Shown piece by piece: positions 1 to 9,885 of a stretch of DNA of 55,766 nucleotides. Location: the NCBI GenBank assembly GCA_046731855.1, contig JBKPLX010000112.1, positions 1 to 55,766 on the forward strand, in the 5' to 3' direction. The translations under genes were made by a program, and so were the position numbers. Positions within the stretch are counted from its first letter, which is position 1. Each line of letters starts with the position of its first letter. Origin of the DNA: Udaeobacter sp046731855 (GTDB lineage Bacteria > Verrucomicrobiota > Verrucomicrobiia > Chthoniobacterales > UBA10450). The notes under the pieces were generated by a model. The model ran no database searches. It was not told the DNA's origin and saw nothing but the letters and a program-made list of their open reading frames with translations.

Positions 1-951
1 GAACCATTCGATCATCACGAATGGGACAGTTCATTCCACATTACGGGCACTCCACCTGATCCTCCCGGCCAGGAACCGATCAGCGAGATGGCGATTGTTT
101 CGCCGGACTACTTTCGCGCCCTTGGTATGCCCATTTTGCAAGGCAGAGATTTCGGCGCGGCAGATCTCAAAGGTGGCCCGGCGACGGTTGTGATCGATGA
201 GCTCGCCGCGCAAAAATTCTTTCCTGGCATCAATCCAATCGGCAGACAAGTCGACGATCCAGTTACGATCGGACTGCCGACAGCAAATGGAATCCCGGTC
301 ACCATTATTGGAATCGTGCCGCACACCCGGAACAATGCCCCGGGGGAAAAAGAAGAGGCGCGCAACCTGCCGATGATGTACTTCAGTGCGTCGCAGTTTG
401 CGAAGGAAGAAGAGAATCTAATCGTCCGCGCGAAAGCAGGTTTCAATCCGCACGCTCTGATTAGTCCGATCAGAAGCGAAATTGCGGCGCTGGATCGTGA
501 TCAGGCCGTTTCCGATATCGCAACGATGGAGGAAAACGTCGACGACAGCCTCGCGTCGCCGCGCCTGACAATGACGTTACTCGGAGTATTTGCGGGACTC
601 GCGTTGATTCTCGCAAGTATCGGGCTTTACGGCGTCATGGCATTGATTGTAACCCAACGCACACGCGAGATGGGTATCCGGTTTGCGCTCGGTGCCAGCC
701 GCGGTGATGTCCTGCGGCTTGTTCTTGGTCAAGGGGCCGTCCTAGTTGGAGTCGGACTTAGTGCGGGGTTAGTCGGCGCGTTTTTTGCCAGCCGCGCTTT
801 GAGAAGTGTTCTTTACGACGTTGCGCCGCTAGACCCGGCGGCCCTGATCAGCGCTCTGCTGACGCTTTCAACCGTGGCACTCGTTGCCTGCTTTTTGCCA
901 GCGCGCCGCGCGAGCCTCGTAGATCCCGTCGAAGCACTGCGGATGGAATGA
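1..951 (+). CDS. ADOP/MacB-type ABC permease, C-terminal part (5' end outside window)
   Basis: The frame is open from the first base, so the gene begins upstream of the window and only about 316 residues are seen. They cover the end of a periplasmic MacB-type domain (DYFRALGMPILQGRDF, a conserved phrase of this family) followed by an FtsX domain with four hydrophobic segments. The final residues, DPVEALRME, match the usual ADOP ending. Family members are inner-membrane proteins that work with a LolD/MacB-like ATPase, and the substrate is not known. The next permease starts 17 bases downstream, so co-transcription is likely. The internal ATG at 88 is not the true start, because family sequence continues upstream of it. 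Confidence 0.9.
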   Translation, partial: EPFDHHEWDSSFHITGTPPDPPGQEPISEMAIVSPDYFRALGMPILQGRDFGAADLKGGPATVVIDELAAQKFFPGINPIGRQVDDPVTIGLPTANGIPVTIIGIVPHTRNNAPGEKEEARNLPMMYFSASQFAKEEENLIVRAKAGFNPHALISPIRSEIAALDRDQAVSDIATMEENVDDSLASPRLTMTLLGVFAGLALILASIGLYGVMALIVTQRTREMGIRFALGASRGDVLRLVLGQGAVLVGVGLSAGLVGAFFASRALRSVLYDVAPLDPAALISALLTLSTVALVACFLPARRASLVDPVEALRME

Positions 952-968
952 CTTGAATCAGCAATCTC

Positions 969-3419
969 ATGAATGATCTCCGATTTGCCGTCCGACAACT
1001 AGTCAAGAATCCGGGGTTTACCATCATTGCTGTGCTGGTGCTCGCGCTGGCTATTGGCGCTAACACGGCAGTGCTTAGCCTGGTCAACGCATTGTTGCTT
1101 CGCCCTCTTCCCTACAAAGCACCGGATGATCTGGTCCTCTTATGGGAGCGATTTCCCACTCAGGGCCTTGAGCGAATCCCGGTGTCGGCGCCGGAATATC
1201 TCGACTACGAGAAAGAGACCAAGAGTTTCGAAAAAATAGGCGCTTTCAATTACGCCGCTTACAACCTGACAACAGCAGACGTTCCCGAACGCATCGCCGG
1301 CGCAGTTGTGTCGCCCAGCGTGTTCCCATTGCTGGGAGTCGAGCCAATTAGAGGCCGCGTTTTTATCAACGACGAAGGCGCGGAAGGTCGAGACGATGTT
1401 GTTGTCATCAGCGCGCGATTGTGGAAGCGCGGTTTCAATTCCGATCCGGCAATTGTTGGCAACAAGATCACGCTCAACGACCGGCCGTATACCGTGGTCG
1501 GAATCATGCCGAAGCAATTCGATTTTCCGCTGCCGCTGTTCAACGTGCAGGGGGCCCGCTTCGCCAGCCGCCCCGACATTTGGAAGCCCATTGCCTTTAC
1601 GAAAGACGAATTGGAAGCGCGTTATTCCCGGAGTTATGGCATGATCGCGCGCTTGAAATCCGGAGTTTCGGTCGCCGGCGCGCAGGCTGAAATCCAGACC
1701 ATCACGGCAAATTTCCAGCGAACGCATCCCAAAAATTATCCGCAGGAGACGACAGCGTTCGGCGCGAAGCTTTACCCACTTCACGAGCAAGTCGTCGGCC
1801 CGATGCGCGCCGGGCTTTGGATCCTCGTCGCAGCGGTGACCCTCGTTTTGCTGATCGCTTGCGCGAATCTCACCACCATGTTACTCGCGCGCGCCGGATC
1901 GCGGGAACGCGAGATGGCAATTCGCGTCGCACTCGGAGCAAGCTTAAAGCGCATGCTCCGACAATTGCTTACTGAGAGCGTGTTATTGTCGATCCTGGGG
2001 GGAACCGCAGGAGTGTTGCTCGCAATCTGGGCCCTCGACCTCTTGCGTGTGATCGGCGGGCACACGGTTCCGCGACTTCGTGAGGTCAATCTCGACCTCA
2101 GCGTGCTTGCGATGACCTTTGGTGTTTCGGTGCTGACGGGAATCCTCTTCGGCCTTTTACCTGCGCTGGTCAGCGCGAAACCGCAGTTGACCGAAGCGTT
2201 GAACGAAGGTGGACGCGGTTCGACTGCTGGCGCTCATCGCAGTCGGCTGCGCAATAGCCTCATCGTCGCCGAAACCGTTCTCGCTCTTGTTTTGCTCATC
2301 GGCGCCGGCTTGCTGGTGAAAAGTTTTGTCCGCCTGCAAAATGTTTCTCCTGGATTTAACCCGAATAATGTTCTGACGGCGGAGATTTCGTTGCCGGTCG
2401 TGAAATATCCAGGCGGTCAGCCGGTTGTTAATTTTTACGAGGAAGCGTGGCGACGGGTCAAAAATATTCCGGGCGTCCAACATGCCGCATTTACCGTCAT
2501 GTTACCGCTAAGCGGCTCGAACACGGACAGCTCTTTTATTATCGAGGGGCAGGATCCAAGAGCGATGGCCAGCTACCCGGACGAGGAAATTCGGGATATC
2601 ACTCCGGATTATTTTCGTGTGCTGCAGACCCCTTTACTCAAGGGAAGATTCTTCACTGAGGCTGACACGGCCGATTCGCCGCCGGTGGTGATCGTGAATC
2701 AGGCATTCGCCAAAAAATATTTTCGCAATGGCGAAGCGCTCGGCAAACGCATTTCGCGGGACGATACAAAACCGGAGTGGATGACGATCGTCGGGGTTGT
2801 TGCGGACATTAAACACCGGAGCCTGGATATGGAAGCGCAGCCGGAGTATTACCTTCCCCACACGCAGGCTCGAGACCGCGAGATGGTGCTGACAGTGCGC
2901 AGTGCGCAAGATGCGCGCACACTCGCCGGAGCCATTCGGGAGGAATTACGCAACATTGATCCGGACATTCCGCTTGCGAATGTGCGCACGCTGGACGCTG
3001 TTGTGGCCGATTCAATCGCGCCGCGCCGTCTTTCGGTCGTTCTACTCAGTCTGTTTTCTGGGATTGCCTTGCTGCTCGCGTCGGCGGGCATGTACGGCGT
3101 GATTTCGTTCCTTGTTGTCCAGCGAACCCATGAGATTGGCGTGCGCATGGCGCTCGGCGCGCAGCGTTCCGATGTGTTGAAAATGGTGATCGGACACGCG
3201 GCGAAGTTGCTCCTCATCGGAGCGGCCATCGGTTTGCCCATGGCGATCTTCAGTAGCTTTGCCCTGCGGACAGTACTCTATGAAGTAAGTCCATTCGACA
3301 TATCAATCTTCCTCACCGTCACGGTGATCCTCGGCGGTGTCGGACTTCTCGCCAGCTACCTTCCTGCTATTCGCGCGGCACGCTCTGATCCAGTGACCTC
3401 GCTAGGACATAACGTTTAA
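969..3419 (+). CDS. ADOP-family ABC transporter permease
   Basis: An 816-residue protein with the full ADOP layout. The N-terminus MNDLRFAVRQLVKNPGF is followed by a first membrane segment (about residues 17-40) and a first periplasmic MacB core domain. An FtsX domain starts near residue 275 with three to four membrane helices. A second periplasmic domain and a second FtsX domain from about residue 688 follow. This is the internally duplicated permease type common in Acidobacteria and Verrucomicrobia. No ATPase is fused. The C-terminus (DPVTSLGHNV) departs from the DPVEALR ending of its neighbours. It lies between two related permeases with gaps of 17 and 2 bases. Substrate unknown; efflux of small molecules or lipoprotein handling is inference from MacB and LolCDE. 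Confidence 0.93.
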   Translation: MNDLRFAVRQLVKNPGFTIIAVLVLALAIGANTAVLSLVNALLLRPLPYKAPDDLVLLWERFPTQGLERIPVSAPEYLDYEKETKSFEKIGAFNYAAYNLTTADVPERIAGAVVSPSVFPLLGVEPIRGRVFINDEGAEGRDDVVVISARLWKRGFNSDPAIVGNKITLNDRPYTVVGIMPKQFDFPLPLFNVQGARFASRPDIWKPIAFTKDELEARYSRSYGMIARLKSGVSVAGAQAEIQTITANFQRTHPKNYPQETTAFGAKLYPLHEQVVGPMRAGLWILVAAVTLVLLIACANLTTMLLARAGSREREMAIRVALGASLKRMLRQLLTESVLLSILGGTAGVLLAIWALDLLRVIGGHTVPRLREVNLDLSVLAMTFGVSVLTGILFGLLPALVSAKPQLTEALNEGGRGSTAGAHRSRLRNSLIVAETVLALVLLIGAGLLVKSFVRLQNVSPGFNPNNVLTAEISLPVVKYPGGQPVVNFYEEAWRRVKNIPGVQHAAFTVMLPLSGSNTDSSFIIEGQDPRAMASYPDEEIRDITPDYFRVLQTPLLKGRFFTEADTADSPPVVIVNQAFAKKYFRNGEALGKRISRDDTKPEWMTIVGVVADIKHRSLDMEAQPEYYLPHTQARDREMVLTVRSAQDARTLAGAIREELRNIDPDIPLANVRTLDAVVADSIAPRRLSVVLLSLFSGIALLLASAGMYGVISFLVVQRTHEIGVRMALGAQRSDVLKMVIGHAAKLLLIGAAIGLPMAIFSSFALRTVLYEVSPFDISIFLTVTVILGGVGLLASYLPAIRAARSDPVTSLGHNV

Positions 3420-3421
3420 TT

Positions 3422-5974
3422 ATGATTCGTGATCTTAAATTCGCGTTCCGGCAGCTGTTCAAGTCGCCGGCGTTTACGATTTCAGCGGTAACCGTGCTCG
3501 CGCTCGGCATCGGCGTGAATACCGCCGTATTCACCCTAGTGAACACGCTTTTCTTTGCCCCGCCGACTTATGCCAAGCCGCATGAAGTGGTGCAGCTCTT
3601 TTCTCAGGACAAGAAGGATCCGAAGAAATTTCGCGGGTTTTCTTATCCCGCTTATCTCGATATTCGCGAGCAGAACACGGCGTTCAGCGACGTGATGGGT
3701 TTCAATCTCGCACTGATCGGTCTTGGCCAGAAAGGCGATACGCGGCGCGCATTCAGTGCCATCGTCACCTCGAACTACTTCTCGGTGCTCGGCGTTCCGT
3801 TGGCCCGAGGCCGCGCATTTTTGCCGGAAGAGGAAATTCCCGGCCACAACAGGCCGGTCGCGATTGCCAGCTACAGTTATTGGCAGAAACACGGTCTCGA
3901 TCCAAACGTCCTCGGCTCTCAAGTGTTCATTAACGGGCGAGCGTTCACGATCGTCGGGATTACGCCAAAGGGTTTTGTGGGCACGATGCAAATTTTGTCA
4001 CCGGAAGTTTGGCTGCCGATGAGTGTTTATGATCAGGTCGCGAACGATTTTAGGTCGGAAAACCGGACTACCATTGACGATCGCAAAGGAACGCAGTTGC
4101 GCATCATGGGCCGGCTTAGACCTGGGCTCACCGCGGACGCAGCCAAGCCTGAACTTGCAGGGCTGGCGGCCAATTTGGAAAAAGCGTACCCGGTCGAGCA
4201 AAAGGACCAGACCTTCATCGCGGAACGAGTGTCGCGTAATACGGTCAGTAACACGCCGCGCTCCGACAGCAAGATAATCGCGATCGCGCCATTGCTGCTT
4301 GGGATGGCCGTGGTGGTCTTGTTGGTGGCATGCCTTAACCTGGCAAACATGCTGCTCGCGCGTAGCACCGCGCGACGCAAGGAAATCGCAATCCGTCTCG
4401 CGCTTGGTGGCACGCGGTGGCGCATTGTTCGCCAGCTTCTCACCGAAGGCTTTGCGCTGGCTGTGCTCGGAGGCGTGGGTGGACTCATTCTTGGACTCTG
4501 GTCGTCCGATCTGCTGGTTGGTTCAATGCGCAAGCTGATGCCGCTCGACATTGTGTGGTTGACTGGACCGAACCCCGCAGTTTTGGCGGCAACTTTCGGA
4601 TTTTGCCTGCTCGGCACGCTCACGTTCGCGCTCGGCCCAGCCTTGAAAATTTCGCGTAGCGCAGTGGTGACCCATTTGAAGGAGCACTCCGGAGAGGATG
4701 TAGTGCGCCGAAGCTGGAAATTTTTGCCACGTCATCCCTTGGTGATCGTGCAAATCGCGTTCTCGCTGGCGCTCATTACTGCTGCGGCATTGTTCATTCG
4801 TGGTGCAGCTAAAGCCGCATCCGTTGATACCGGATTAAGACCGGGCGCAAGTTACATTCTCGAAGTCGATGCGAGCCTGGCGGGTTACGAACCAAAGCGC
4901 GCTCAGGAACTTTATCGCAACTTGAACGAGAGACTGGCGGCGCTCCCGGGTGTGGAGCGCGCGAGCATTTCTTCAATCGTTCCGTTCGGAATGTTTGAGT
5001 TAAGCAGGAAAGTCCAACGCGCGGGTGTCCATCCCGCTTCAGACGCGAAGCCGGCTACCGCAGCCGAAGGCCTGGCCTTCGAGGTGGCTTGGAACAGCGT
5101 CGGCGCGGATTATTTTTCAACCGTTGGATTGCCGGTGACTCGGGGTCGCGGGTTCACTGAAGCGGAGGCGACCCGGCCCGGTCCAAAGGTCGCGATAGTT
5201 GACGAAGTTCTGGCAAAGAGACTCTGGCCGGATGGTGATGCGATTGGACAACGTATCCAATATGCGGACCAAAAGGGTGGAACGAGCGCCGATTCGAACA
5301 GCGGAGAGAAAGAGAGCATGGAAATAGTCGGTATCGTTCCGGCAACGCGCCACGCGCTGTTTGAAACGGAGGAGCCGGTCGGCGGGATTTACTTGCCGTT
5401 CGCGCGTGGATTTCAAAGCGACATTTCCTTTTTTGTTCGGTTTCGTTCGCTCGCTCCCGGATACGAGGCCACCACGGCCGATTTGCTACGACGGACCGTG
5501 CGCGATGTCGATCCATCAATCCCGATCCTTTCGCTGCGGACGTTCGCGCAGCATCTCGATTCGAACCTGGACCTCTGGCTCGTCCGCGCGGGCGCGGCGT
5601 TGTTCTCGATCTTTGGGGCACTTGCACTCAGTCTCGCCGTTGTTGGTCTTTACGGAGTCAAAGCTTACTCAGTCGCTCGACGCACCCGCGAGATCGGAAT
5701 CCGAATGGCGCTCGGTGCTCAGACCGGAGCCGTGTTGCGAATGATCATGCGTGAAGGTTCCATTATGCTGATCAGTGGAGTCACCATTGGCCTGCTGCTT
5801 GCGATCGCGACAGCAAAAATTGTGAGCGGGTTTCTTTACGGAGTTCGTGCGCTTGATCCGGTCGCATTCACCATCGCTCCACTGCTACTCACTACTGCCG
5901 CACTTGTTGCTACCTGGTTACCCGCAAGACGCGCCACCCGGGTCGACCCAGCCCAGGCATTACGCGCCGAGTAA
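3422..5974 (+). CDS. ADOP-family ABC transporter permease
   Basis: An 850-residue member of the same family, starting with MIRDLKFAFRQLFKSPAF two bases after the previous stop. The first FtsX domain begins near residue 285 (LLVACLNLANMLLAR) and the second near residue 718. The end, RATRVDPAQALRAE, is typical. The second periplasmic domain carries an extra stretch rich in Gly, Ser and Asp (about residues 618-630) that the neighbours lack. The tight spacing indicates one transcript with its neighbours. It differs enough from them to be an old duplication rather than a recent copy. Confidence 0.93.
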   Translation: MIRDLKFAFRQLFKSPAFTISAVTVLALGIGVNTAVFTLVNTLFFAPPTYAKPHEVVQLFSQDKKDPKKFRGFSYPAYLDIREQNTAFSDVMGFNLALIGLGQKGDTRRAFSAIVTSNYFSVLGVPLARGRAFLPEEEIPGHNRPVAIASYSYWQKHGLDPNVLGSQVFINGRAFTIVGITPKGFVGTMQILSPEVWLPMSVYDQVANDFRSENRTTIDDRKGTQLRIMGRLRPGLTADAAKPELAGLAANLEKAYPVEQKDQTFIAERVSRNTVSNTPRSDSKIIAIAPLLLGMAVVVLLVACLNLANMLLARSTARRKEIAIRLALGGTRWRIVRQLLTEGFALAVLGGVGGLILGLWSSDLLVGSMRKLMPLDIVWLTGPNPAVLAATFGFCLLGTLTFALGPALKISRSAVVTHLKEHSGEDVVRRSWKFLPRHPLVIVQIAFSLALITAAALFIRGAAKAASVDTGLRPGASYILEVDASLAGYEPKRAQELYRNLNERLAALPGVERASISSIVPFGMFELSRKVQRAGVHPASDAKPATAAEGLAFEVAWNSVGADYFSTVGLPVTRGRGFTEAEATRPGPKVAIVDEVLAKRLWPDGDAIGQRIQYADQKGGTSADSNSGEKESMEIVGIVPATRHALFETEEPVGGIYLPFARGFQSDISFFVRFRSLAPGYEATTADLLRRTVRDVDPSIPILSLRTFAQHLDSNLDLWLVRAGAALFSIFGALALSLAVVGLYGVKAYSVARRTREIGIRMALGAQTGAVLRMIMREGSIMLISGVTIGLLLAIATAKIVSGFLYGVRALDPVAFTIAPLLLTTAALVATWLPARRATRVDPAQALRAE

Positions 5975-5978
5975 GCAT

Positions 5979-6071
5979 ATGATTCGACTCAAAAATCTCG
6001 AACGTTGTTACCCCCTGCGAAGGAAAAGTTTTTTGCGTCTTGCGCGACATCAAAAAGAAGGGCCGCGATGA
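5979..6071 (+). pseudogene. Relic of an ABC ATPase gene start
   Basis: The first 75 or so bases align with the start of the intact ATPase gene at 6668 at roughly 85 percent identity. Both encode M-I-(R/K)-LKNLERCYPL. In this copy two single-base deletions put the rest out of frame, and a stop follows at 6069-6071 after 30 codons. After the shared GCGACATC the sequences diverge. It sits 4 bases after a permease stop, where the intact ATPase would be expected in an operon. It therefore looks like the remains of a duplicated ATPase gene, left when the 6129-6671 gene came to lie between the copies. Confidence 0.75.
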
Positions 6072-6128
6072 CTCCTCGGGAAGGCACGTATAGGACCGCA
6101 GTTTTTTCGACCAACTGACGCCATTGTT

Positions 6129-6671
6129 ATGACACCGCTACGACCAAGCATGAAGCTCACTTATCTCGCGCTAGGTTGTCTGCTATTGGCGCGTTTCTCC
6201 GAAGCCGGCGAGAGCAACGCAGCCAAGGCTCTCGAGCAATTGAAGTCATTGGCCGGTGACTGGGAAGGGACCGCTGAATGGACGGGAGCCCGGACTGGGA
6301 CCTACCCGATGAACGCGGCCTATTACACAACCGCCAACGGCTCGGCGCTGGTAGAGAATTTGATCTCTGAAAACGCGCCAGTCATGACCACTGTTTACCA
6401 TTTGGATGACAACGATCTTCGGTTAACACACTTTTGCGGAGCTCAAAATCAACCGCGATTAAAGGCCGAACGAATGGACCTCGATAATAAAGCCATCGAC
6501 TTCGGCTTCATCGATATAACCAATTTGCGCTCGCCCGATGCACCGCACGTTCACGGGCTAGAGATACGTTTTATCGACCCGAATCACATCACAGTGACGT
6601 TCCTGTTCCGGAGCGGCTCCAAGGAAAGCCGCGAACAGGTCGCTTTGAAACGCATCGACAAAAAGACATGA
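6129..6671 (+). CDS. Secreted DUF1579/lipocalin-like protein
   Basis: A 180-residue protein with a likely signal peptide (MKLTYLALGCLLLARFSEAG). The mature part opens with LEQLKSLAGDWEGTAEW, the phrase typical of DUF1579-like beta-barrel proteins whose function is mostly unknown. An alternative start is the second Met at 6150, which gives a cleaner signal peptide. The stop overlaps the ATG of the ATPase gene by 4 bases, so translation is probably coupled. It lies between a dead copy and a live copy of the ATPase start, which suggests later arrival in the array. Role unknown; a periplasmic accessory of the transporters is only a guess. Confidence 0.75.
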   Translation: MTPLRPSMKLTYLALGCLLLARFSEAGESNAAKALEQLKSLAGDWEGTAEWTGARTGTYPMNAAYYTTANGSALVENLISENAPVMTTVYHLDDNDLRLTHFCGAQNQPRLKAERMDLDNKAIDFGFIDITNLRSPDAPHVHGLEIRFIDPNHITVTFLFRSGSKESREQVALKRIDKKT

Positions 6672-7336
6672 TCAAACTTAAAAATCTCGAACGCTGTTAT
6701 CCTCTGGCGAAGGAAAAGTTTTTTTACGTCCTGCGCGACATCGATCTGGAGGTGGAGGAAGGGGACTTCGTGTCGGTGATGGGACCTTCCGGCGCAGGCA
6801 AATCCACGCTCTTACACATCCTGGGCATGCATGATCACGGCTGGCGCGGTGAATATTTTTTGGGCGACACCGCGGTGCATCATTTAAAGCCGAAAGAACG
6901 CGCCACGCTGCGGAACGAACAAATCGGATTCGTGTTCCAGCAGTATCACCTGCTCGATGACCTCACGGTTTACGAGAACTTGGATATTCCACTTTCTTAT
7001 CGTCACTACAAAAAGAGCGAACGCGCCGCGATGGTCGCAGACGTGCTCGATCGTTTCCAAATCGTCGGTAAAAAAGATTTATATCCGAGTCAGCTCTCCG
7101 GAGGACAACAGCAGTTGGTAGGCGTCGCGCGCGCGATCATCGCCGAACCCAAACTTCTGCTAGCCGATGAACCCACCGGCAATCTCCACTCAAGCCAGGG
7201 CGAGGAAATCATGGAGCTCTTCTGCAAGCTGAACGAGCAGGGGATGACCATCGTGCAGGTGACGCACTCGGAAAAGAATGCCTCATACGGCAAACGCGTC
7301 ATTCAACTCCGCGACGGCTGGATTGTTAACAAATAA
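6668..7336 (+). CDS. ABC transporter ATPase, MacB/LolD type
   Basis: A 222-residue nucleotide-binding subunit. Walker A is GPSGAGKST (residues 39-47), the Q-loop is GFVFQQYHLLDD, the signature is LSGGQQQLVGVARA, and Walker B is LLLADEP with the catalytic Glu. The switch His lies in VTHSE. Two positions are unusual: the signature reads QQQLVGVA where the family normally has QQQRVAIA, and the D-loop reads GNLHSSQG where Asp is usual after Leu. It is the only intact ATPase gene beside six permease genes, so it probably serves several of them, as is thought for ADOP systems. It is followed by a permease gene after 16 bases. The family powers extrusion or mechanotransmission with FtsX-like permeases. 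Confidence 0.92.
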   Translation: MIKLKNLERCYPLAKEKFFYVLRDIDLEVEEGDFVSVMGPSGAGKSTLLHILGMHDHGWRGEYFLGDTAVHHLKPKERATLRNEQIGFVFQQYHLLDDLTVYENLDIPLSYRHYKKSERAAMVADVLDRFQIVGKKDLYPSQLSGGQQQLVGVARAIIAEPKLLLADEPTGNLHSSQGEEIMELFCKLNEQGMTIVQVTHSEKNASYGKRVIQLRDGWIVNK

Positions 7337-7352
7337 CCAAAGCAAAATCCTT

Positions 7353-9860
7353 ATGATTCTAGATTCTTTTCGCCAGGATGTCCGAGTTGGGCTTCGTGTT
7401 TTGTTCAAAGACAAAACTTTTTGTTTTCTAGCCGTGCTTGTTCTGGGCCTCGGCATCGGCGGGGCGACCACTCAATTTACGGTCGTCAATGCAGTGGCGT
7501 TGCGCGGATTTTCGTTTCCGCATCCCGAGCAGTTGGTGACCGTTGGGCTGATCGATCCGAAAGCGAGTGATCAGAACAACAATTTCGGAAACGGCGTGAT
7601 TCCGACAGCGCAGGATTACGAAGATTTGAAAGCGAGCCAGAAGTCGTGCTCGTTGATGGCCGGCTATCTCAGTGGATCTACAATAAACGTCACCTACAAG
7701 GACAAGCCGCAGCGTTATAACGGCGGCTACGTCACAGAAGATTTTTTCAAGATCACTGGTGTATCTCCGATTATCGGACGCGATTTTACCGCCGCTGACA
7801 ACAAGCTGGGTGCGGAAAGGGTCATCATTCTCGGCCACGAAATTTGGAAACGGGATTTCAACGGCGATCCCAAAATCGTCGGACAGAACGTTCGAGTTAA
7901 CGGCAAACCCGCAACCATCATTGGTGTTATGCCGCCGAATTTTAAGTTCCCGGCTTTTGAGGAACTCTGGACGCCGCTTTACAATCATTTTCCCCCGATA
8001 CCGCGCGGCCAGCTCGTGATTGGTGCAAACAACGCCGCACCGGCGGTGATTGGCCGGCTCAAACCGGGAGTCACTCTCGATCAGGCGAATGCGGAATTTA
8101 GCAATCTTGCTCACCAGTTGGCTCAAGATAATCCCAAGACCAATCAAAATTTTACATCGGCAGCCGTGCAGCCGCTCGCGAATTCGCTCATCGGCGTTCA
8201 ATTTCGACAGACCGTTTGGGCGATGTTGGCTGCGGTCATTCTGGTCTTGTTGATCGCGTGCGTGAACGTCATGAACATGCAGTTCGGCCGGGCCGCATTG
8301 CGAGCAAAAGAATTGGCGATTCGTGGCGCGCTGGGGGCGACACGTTGGAGACTCGTCAGGCAGATGTTGACGGAAAGTCTGGTGGTCGCGGTATTCGGCG
8401 CAGTCGTGGGAGTTCTTTTGGCCTATTGGGGCGTCGACTTGCTAACGCGCGCCACAGACGCTCTGCCGCCGGGGTTCGCATTGCCTTACTGGGTTCGATT
8501 TACGATCGACGCGCGAGTGCTCGCGTTCATCGTTGGGATCACCTTGGTCGCGACCATCGTTTCCGGTCTGGTCCCGGCGTTAGTCAGTGCTCATGGCAAT
8601 GCAGCAGAGATGATGAAAGAAGGCGGGCGCGGCAACAGTAGTCGGTTGGTCAACATCATCACGCGGCTTCTCGTGATCGCGCAGATCGCGCTCACAGCAG
8701 CGCTGTTGATTGCAACAACCCTCGAGATCAGGTCGATCAGAAACCAGCTCAAGCTCGACTATGGTTACGACGAGAATGTGATTTACAGCGCCCGGATGGC
8801 GTTGATGGAAGGCGCCTATACCGAAGATGGCCGCCGCGATTTTTTCAAACGCGCCGTTCGAGAACTGCGGACCAATCCTCAGTTTGATTCTGCAGCGCTG
8901 ACTGATCGCTTTCGGATGACATTTGCAGGCGGCGGCCAGTATGAAGTTGACGGCCAAAATTATCTCACCGACCGCGACCGGCCGCGCGGAAACTTCGAAT
9001 CGGTCTCGGACCTTTATTTTTCCACACTCGGGCTAAAGATTTTGGAAGGGCGCGATTTTACGACTGATGATAGCGACGCAAAGCAACCGGTCGCGATCGT
9101 GAATGCGAGTTTTGCCCGTAAGCATTGGAGCAATCAAAGCGCGCTCGGACATCAGGTCCGAATTTTCAACCCAGGTCAGCCAGAGCCGTGGCGAACGATC
9201 GTAGGTGTCGTTCCTGACACTTTGATGCAGGGTCCGTTCGATCAGCAGACGGATAATGCCGGCTTCTATATGCCACTCCTTGGCGCATCGCCGGCCACTC
9301 AATTTTGTACGATCCTCGTTCGACCGCGCGCAGGCCAGCGCGCGGAAACGCTCGGTCCGGCGCTGACAAAAGCAGTTACTCAGCTCGATTCAGATGTGCC
9401 GATCTATTTTCCGGGTACAGCTGCTCGATTGCACGATGAAACTCTTTCCGGCAATCGCATCATCGTTAGTCTGTTCGCGATTTTCGGTGGCCTCGCATTC
9501 GTTCTCTCTGCGGTGGGTCTTTACGGCGTGATGAGTTTTTCGGTGAGCCAACGCACGCAGGAATTTGGAATTCGAATGGCCCTGGGAGCGGACGCTCGCC
9601 GAATTTTCCGAATGGTCATGACGCAAGGCGCGTGGCAGTTGCTCATCGGACTTGTGCTTGGCACCGGTGCCGCTGCTTTATTGCTCGGAGTCCTGGTTGC
9701 GGCTGCGTTGCGAAACATTCTTTTCAAGGTCAACCCACTGGATCCGTTCATTTATTTCGCGGTCGCAGGTTTGCTGACAATTGTTGCCGCAGCTTCCTGT
9801 TTTGTTCCCGCGCGCCGCGCCACCCGCGTCAATCCCGTGGAGGCGCTGCGTTACGAGTGA
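7353..9860 (+). CDS. ADOP-family ABC transporter permease
   Basis: The chosen start is the ATG at 7353, giving 835 residues that begin MILDSFRQDVRVGLRVLF, the usual family N-terminus. The frame is open further upstream, but that part overlaps the ATPase gene and has no family match. The first FtsX domain starts near residue 285 and the second near residue 702. The C-terminus is RATRVNPVEALRYE. The FtsX1 phrase CVNVMNMQFGRA differs from the ANLLLARA of the neighbours, which marks it as the most divergent permease in the array. It directly follows the ATPase gene and is the best candidate for that ATPase's primary partner. Confidence 0.92.
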   Translation: MILDSFRQDVRVGLRVLFKDKTFCFLAVLVLGLGIGGATTQFTVVNAVALRGFSFPHPEQLVTVGLIDPKASDQNNNFGNGVIPTAQDYEDLKASQKSCSLMAGYLSGSTINVTYKDKPQRYNGGYVTEDFFKITGVSPIIGRDFTAADNKLGAERVIILGHEIWKRDFNGDPKIVGQNVRVNGKPATIIGVMPPNFKFPAFEELWTPLYNHFPPIPRGQLVIGANNAAPAVIGRLKPGVTLDQANAEFSNLAHQLAQDNPKTNQNFTSAAVQPLANSLIGVQFRQTVWAMLAAVILVLLIACVNVMNMQFGRAALRAKELAIRGALGATRWRLVRQMLTESLVVAVFGAVVGVLLAYWGVDLLTRATDALPPGFALPYWVRFTIDARVLAFIVGITLVATIVSGLVPALVSAHGNAAEMMKEGGRGNSSRLVNIITRLLVIAQIALTAALLIATTLEIRSIRNQLKLDYGYDENVIYSARMALMEGAYTEDGRRDFFKRAVRELRTNPQFDSAALTDRFRMTFAGGGQYEVDGQNYLTDRDRPRGNFESVSDLYFSTLGLKILEGRDFTTDDSDAKQPVAIVNASFARKHWSNQSALGHQVRIFNPGQPEPWRTIVGVVPDTLMQGPFDQQTDNAGFYMPLLGASPATQFCTILVRPRAGQRAETLGPALTKAVTQLDSDVPIYFPGTAARLHDETLSGNRIIVSLFAIFGGLAFVLSAVGLYGVMSFSVSQRTQEFGIRMALGADARRIFRMVMTQGAWQLLIGLVLGTGAAALLLGVLVAAALRNILFKVNPLDPFIYFAVAGLLTIVAAASCFVPARRATRVNPVEALRYE

Positions 9861-9885
9861 TTCGGGTCGACTGCGAAGGAGACTC

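Noticed and set aside
9781..9885. Upstream extension of the permease that begins at 9886
   Set aside because: It lies within the preceding gene, and a good ribosome-binding site and the family N-terminus support 9886.
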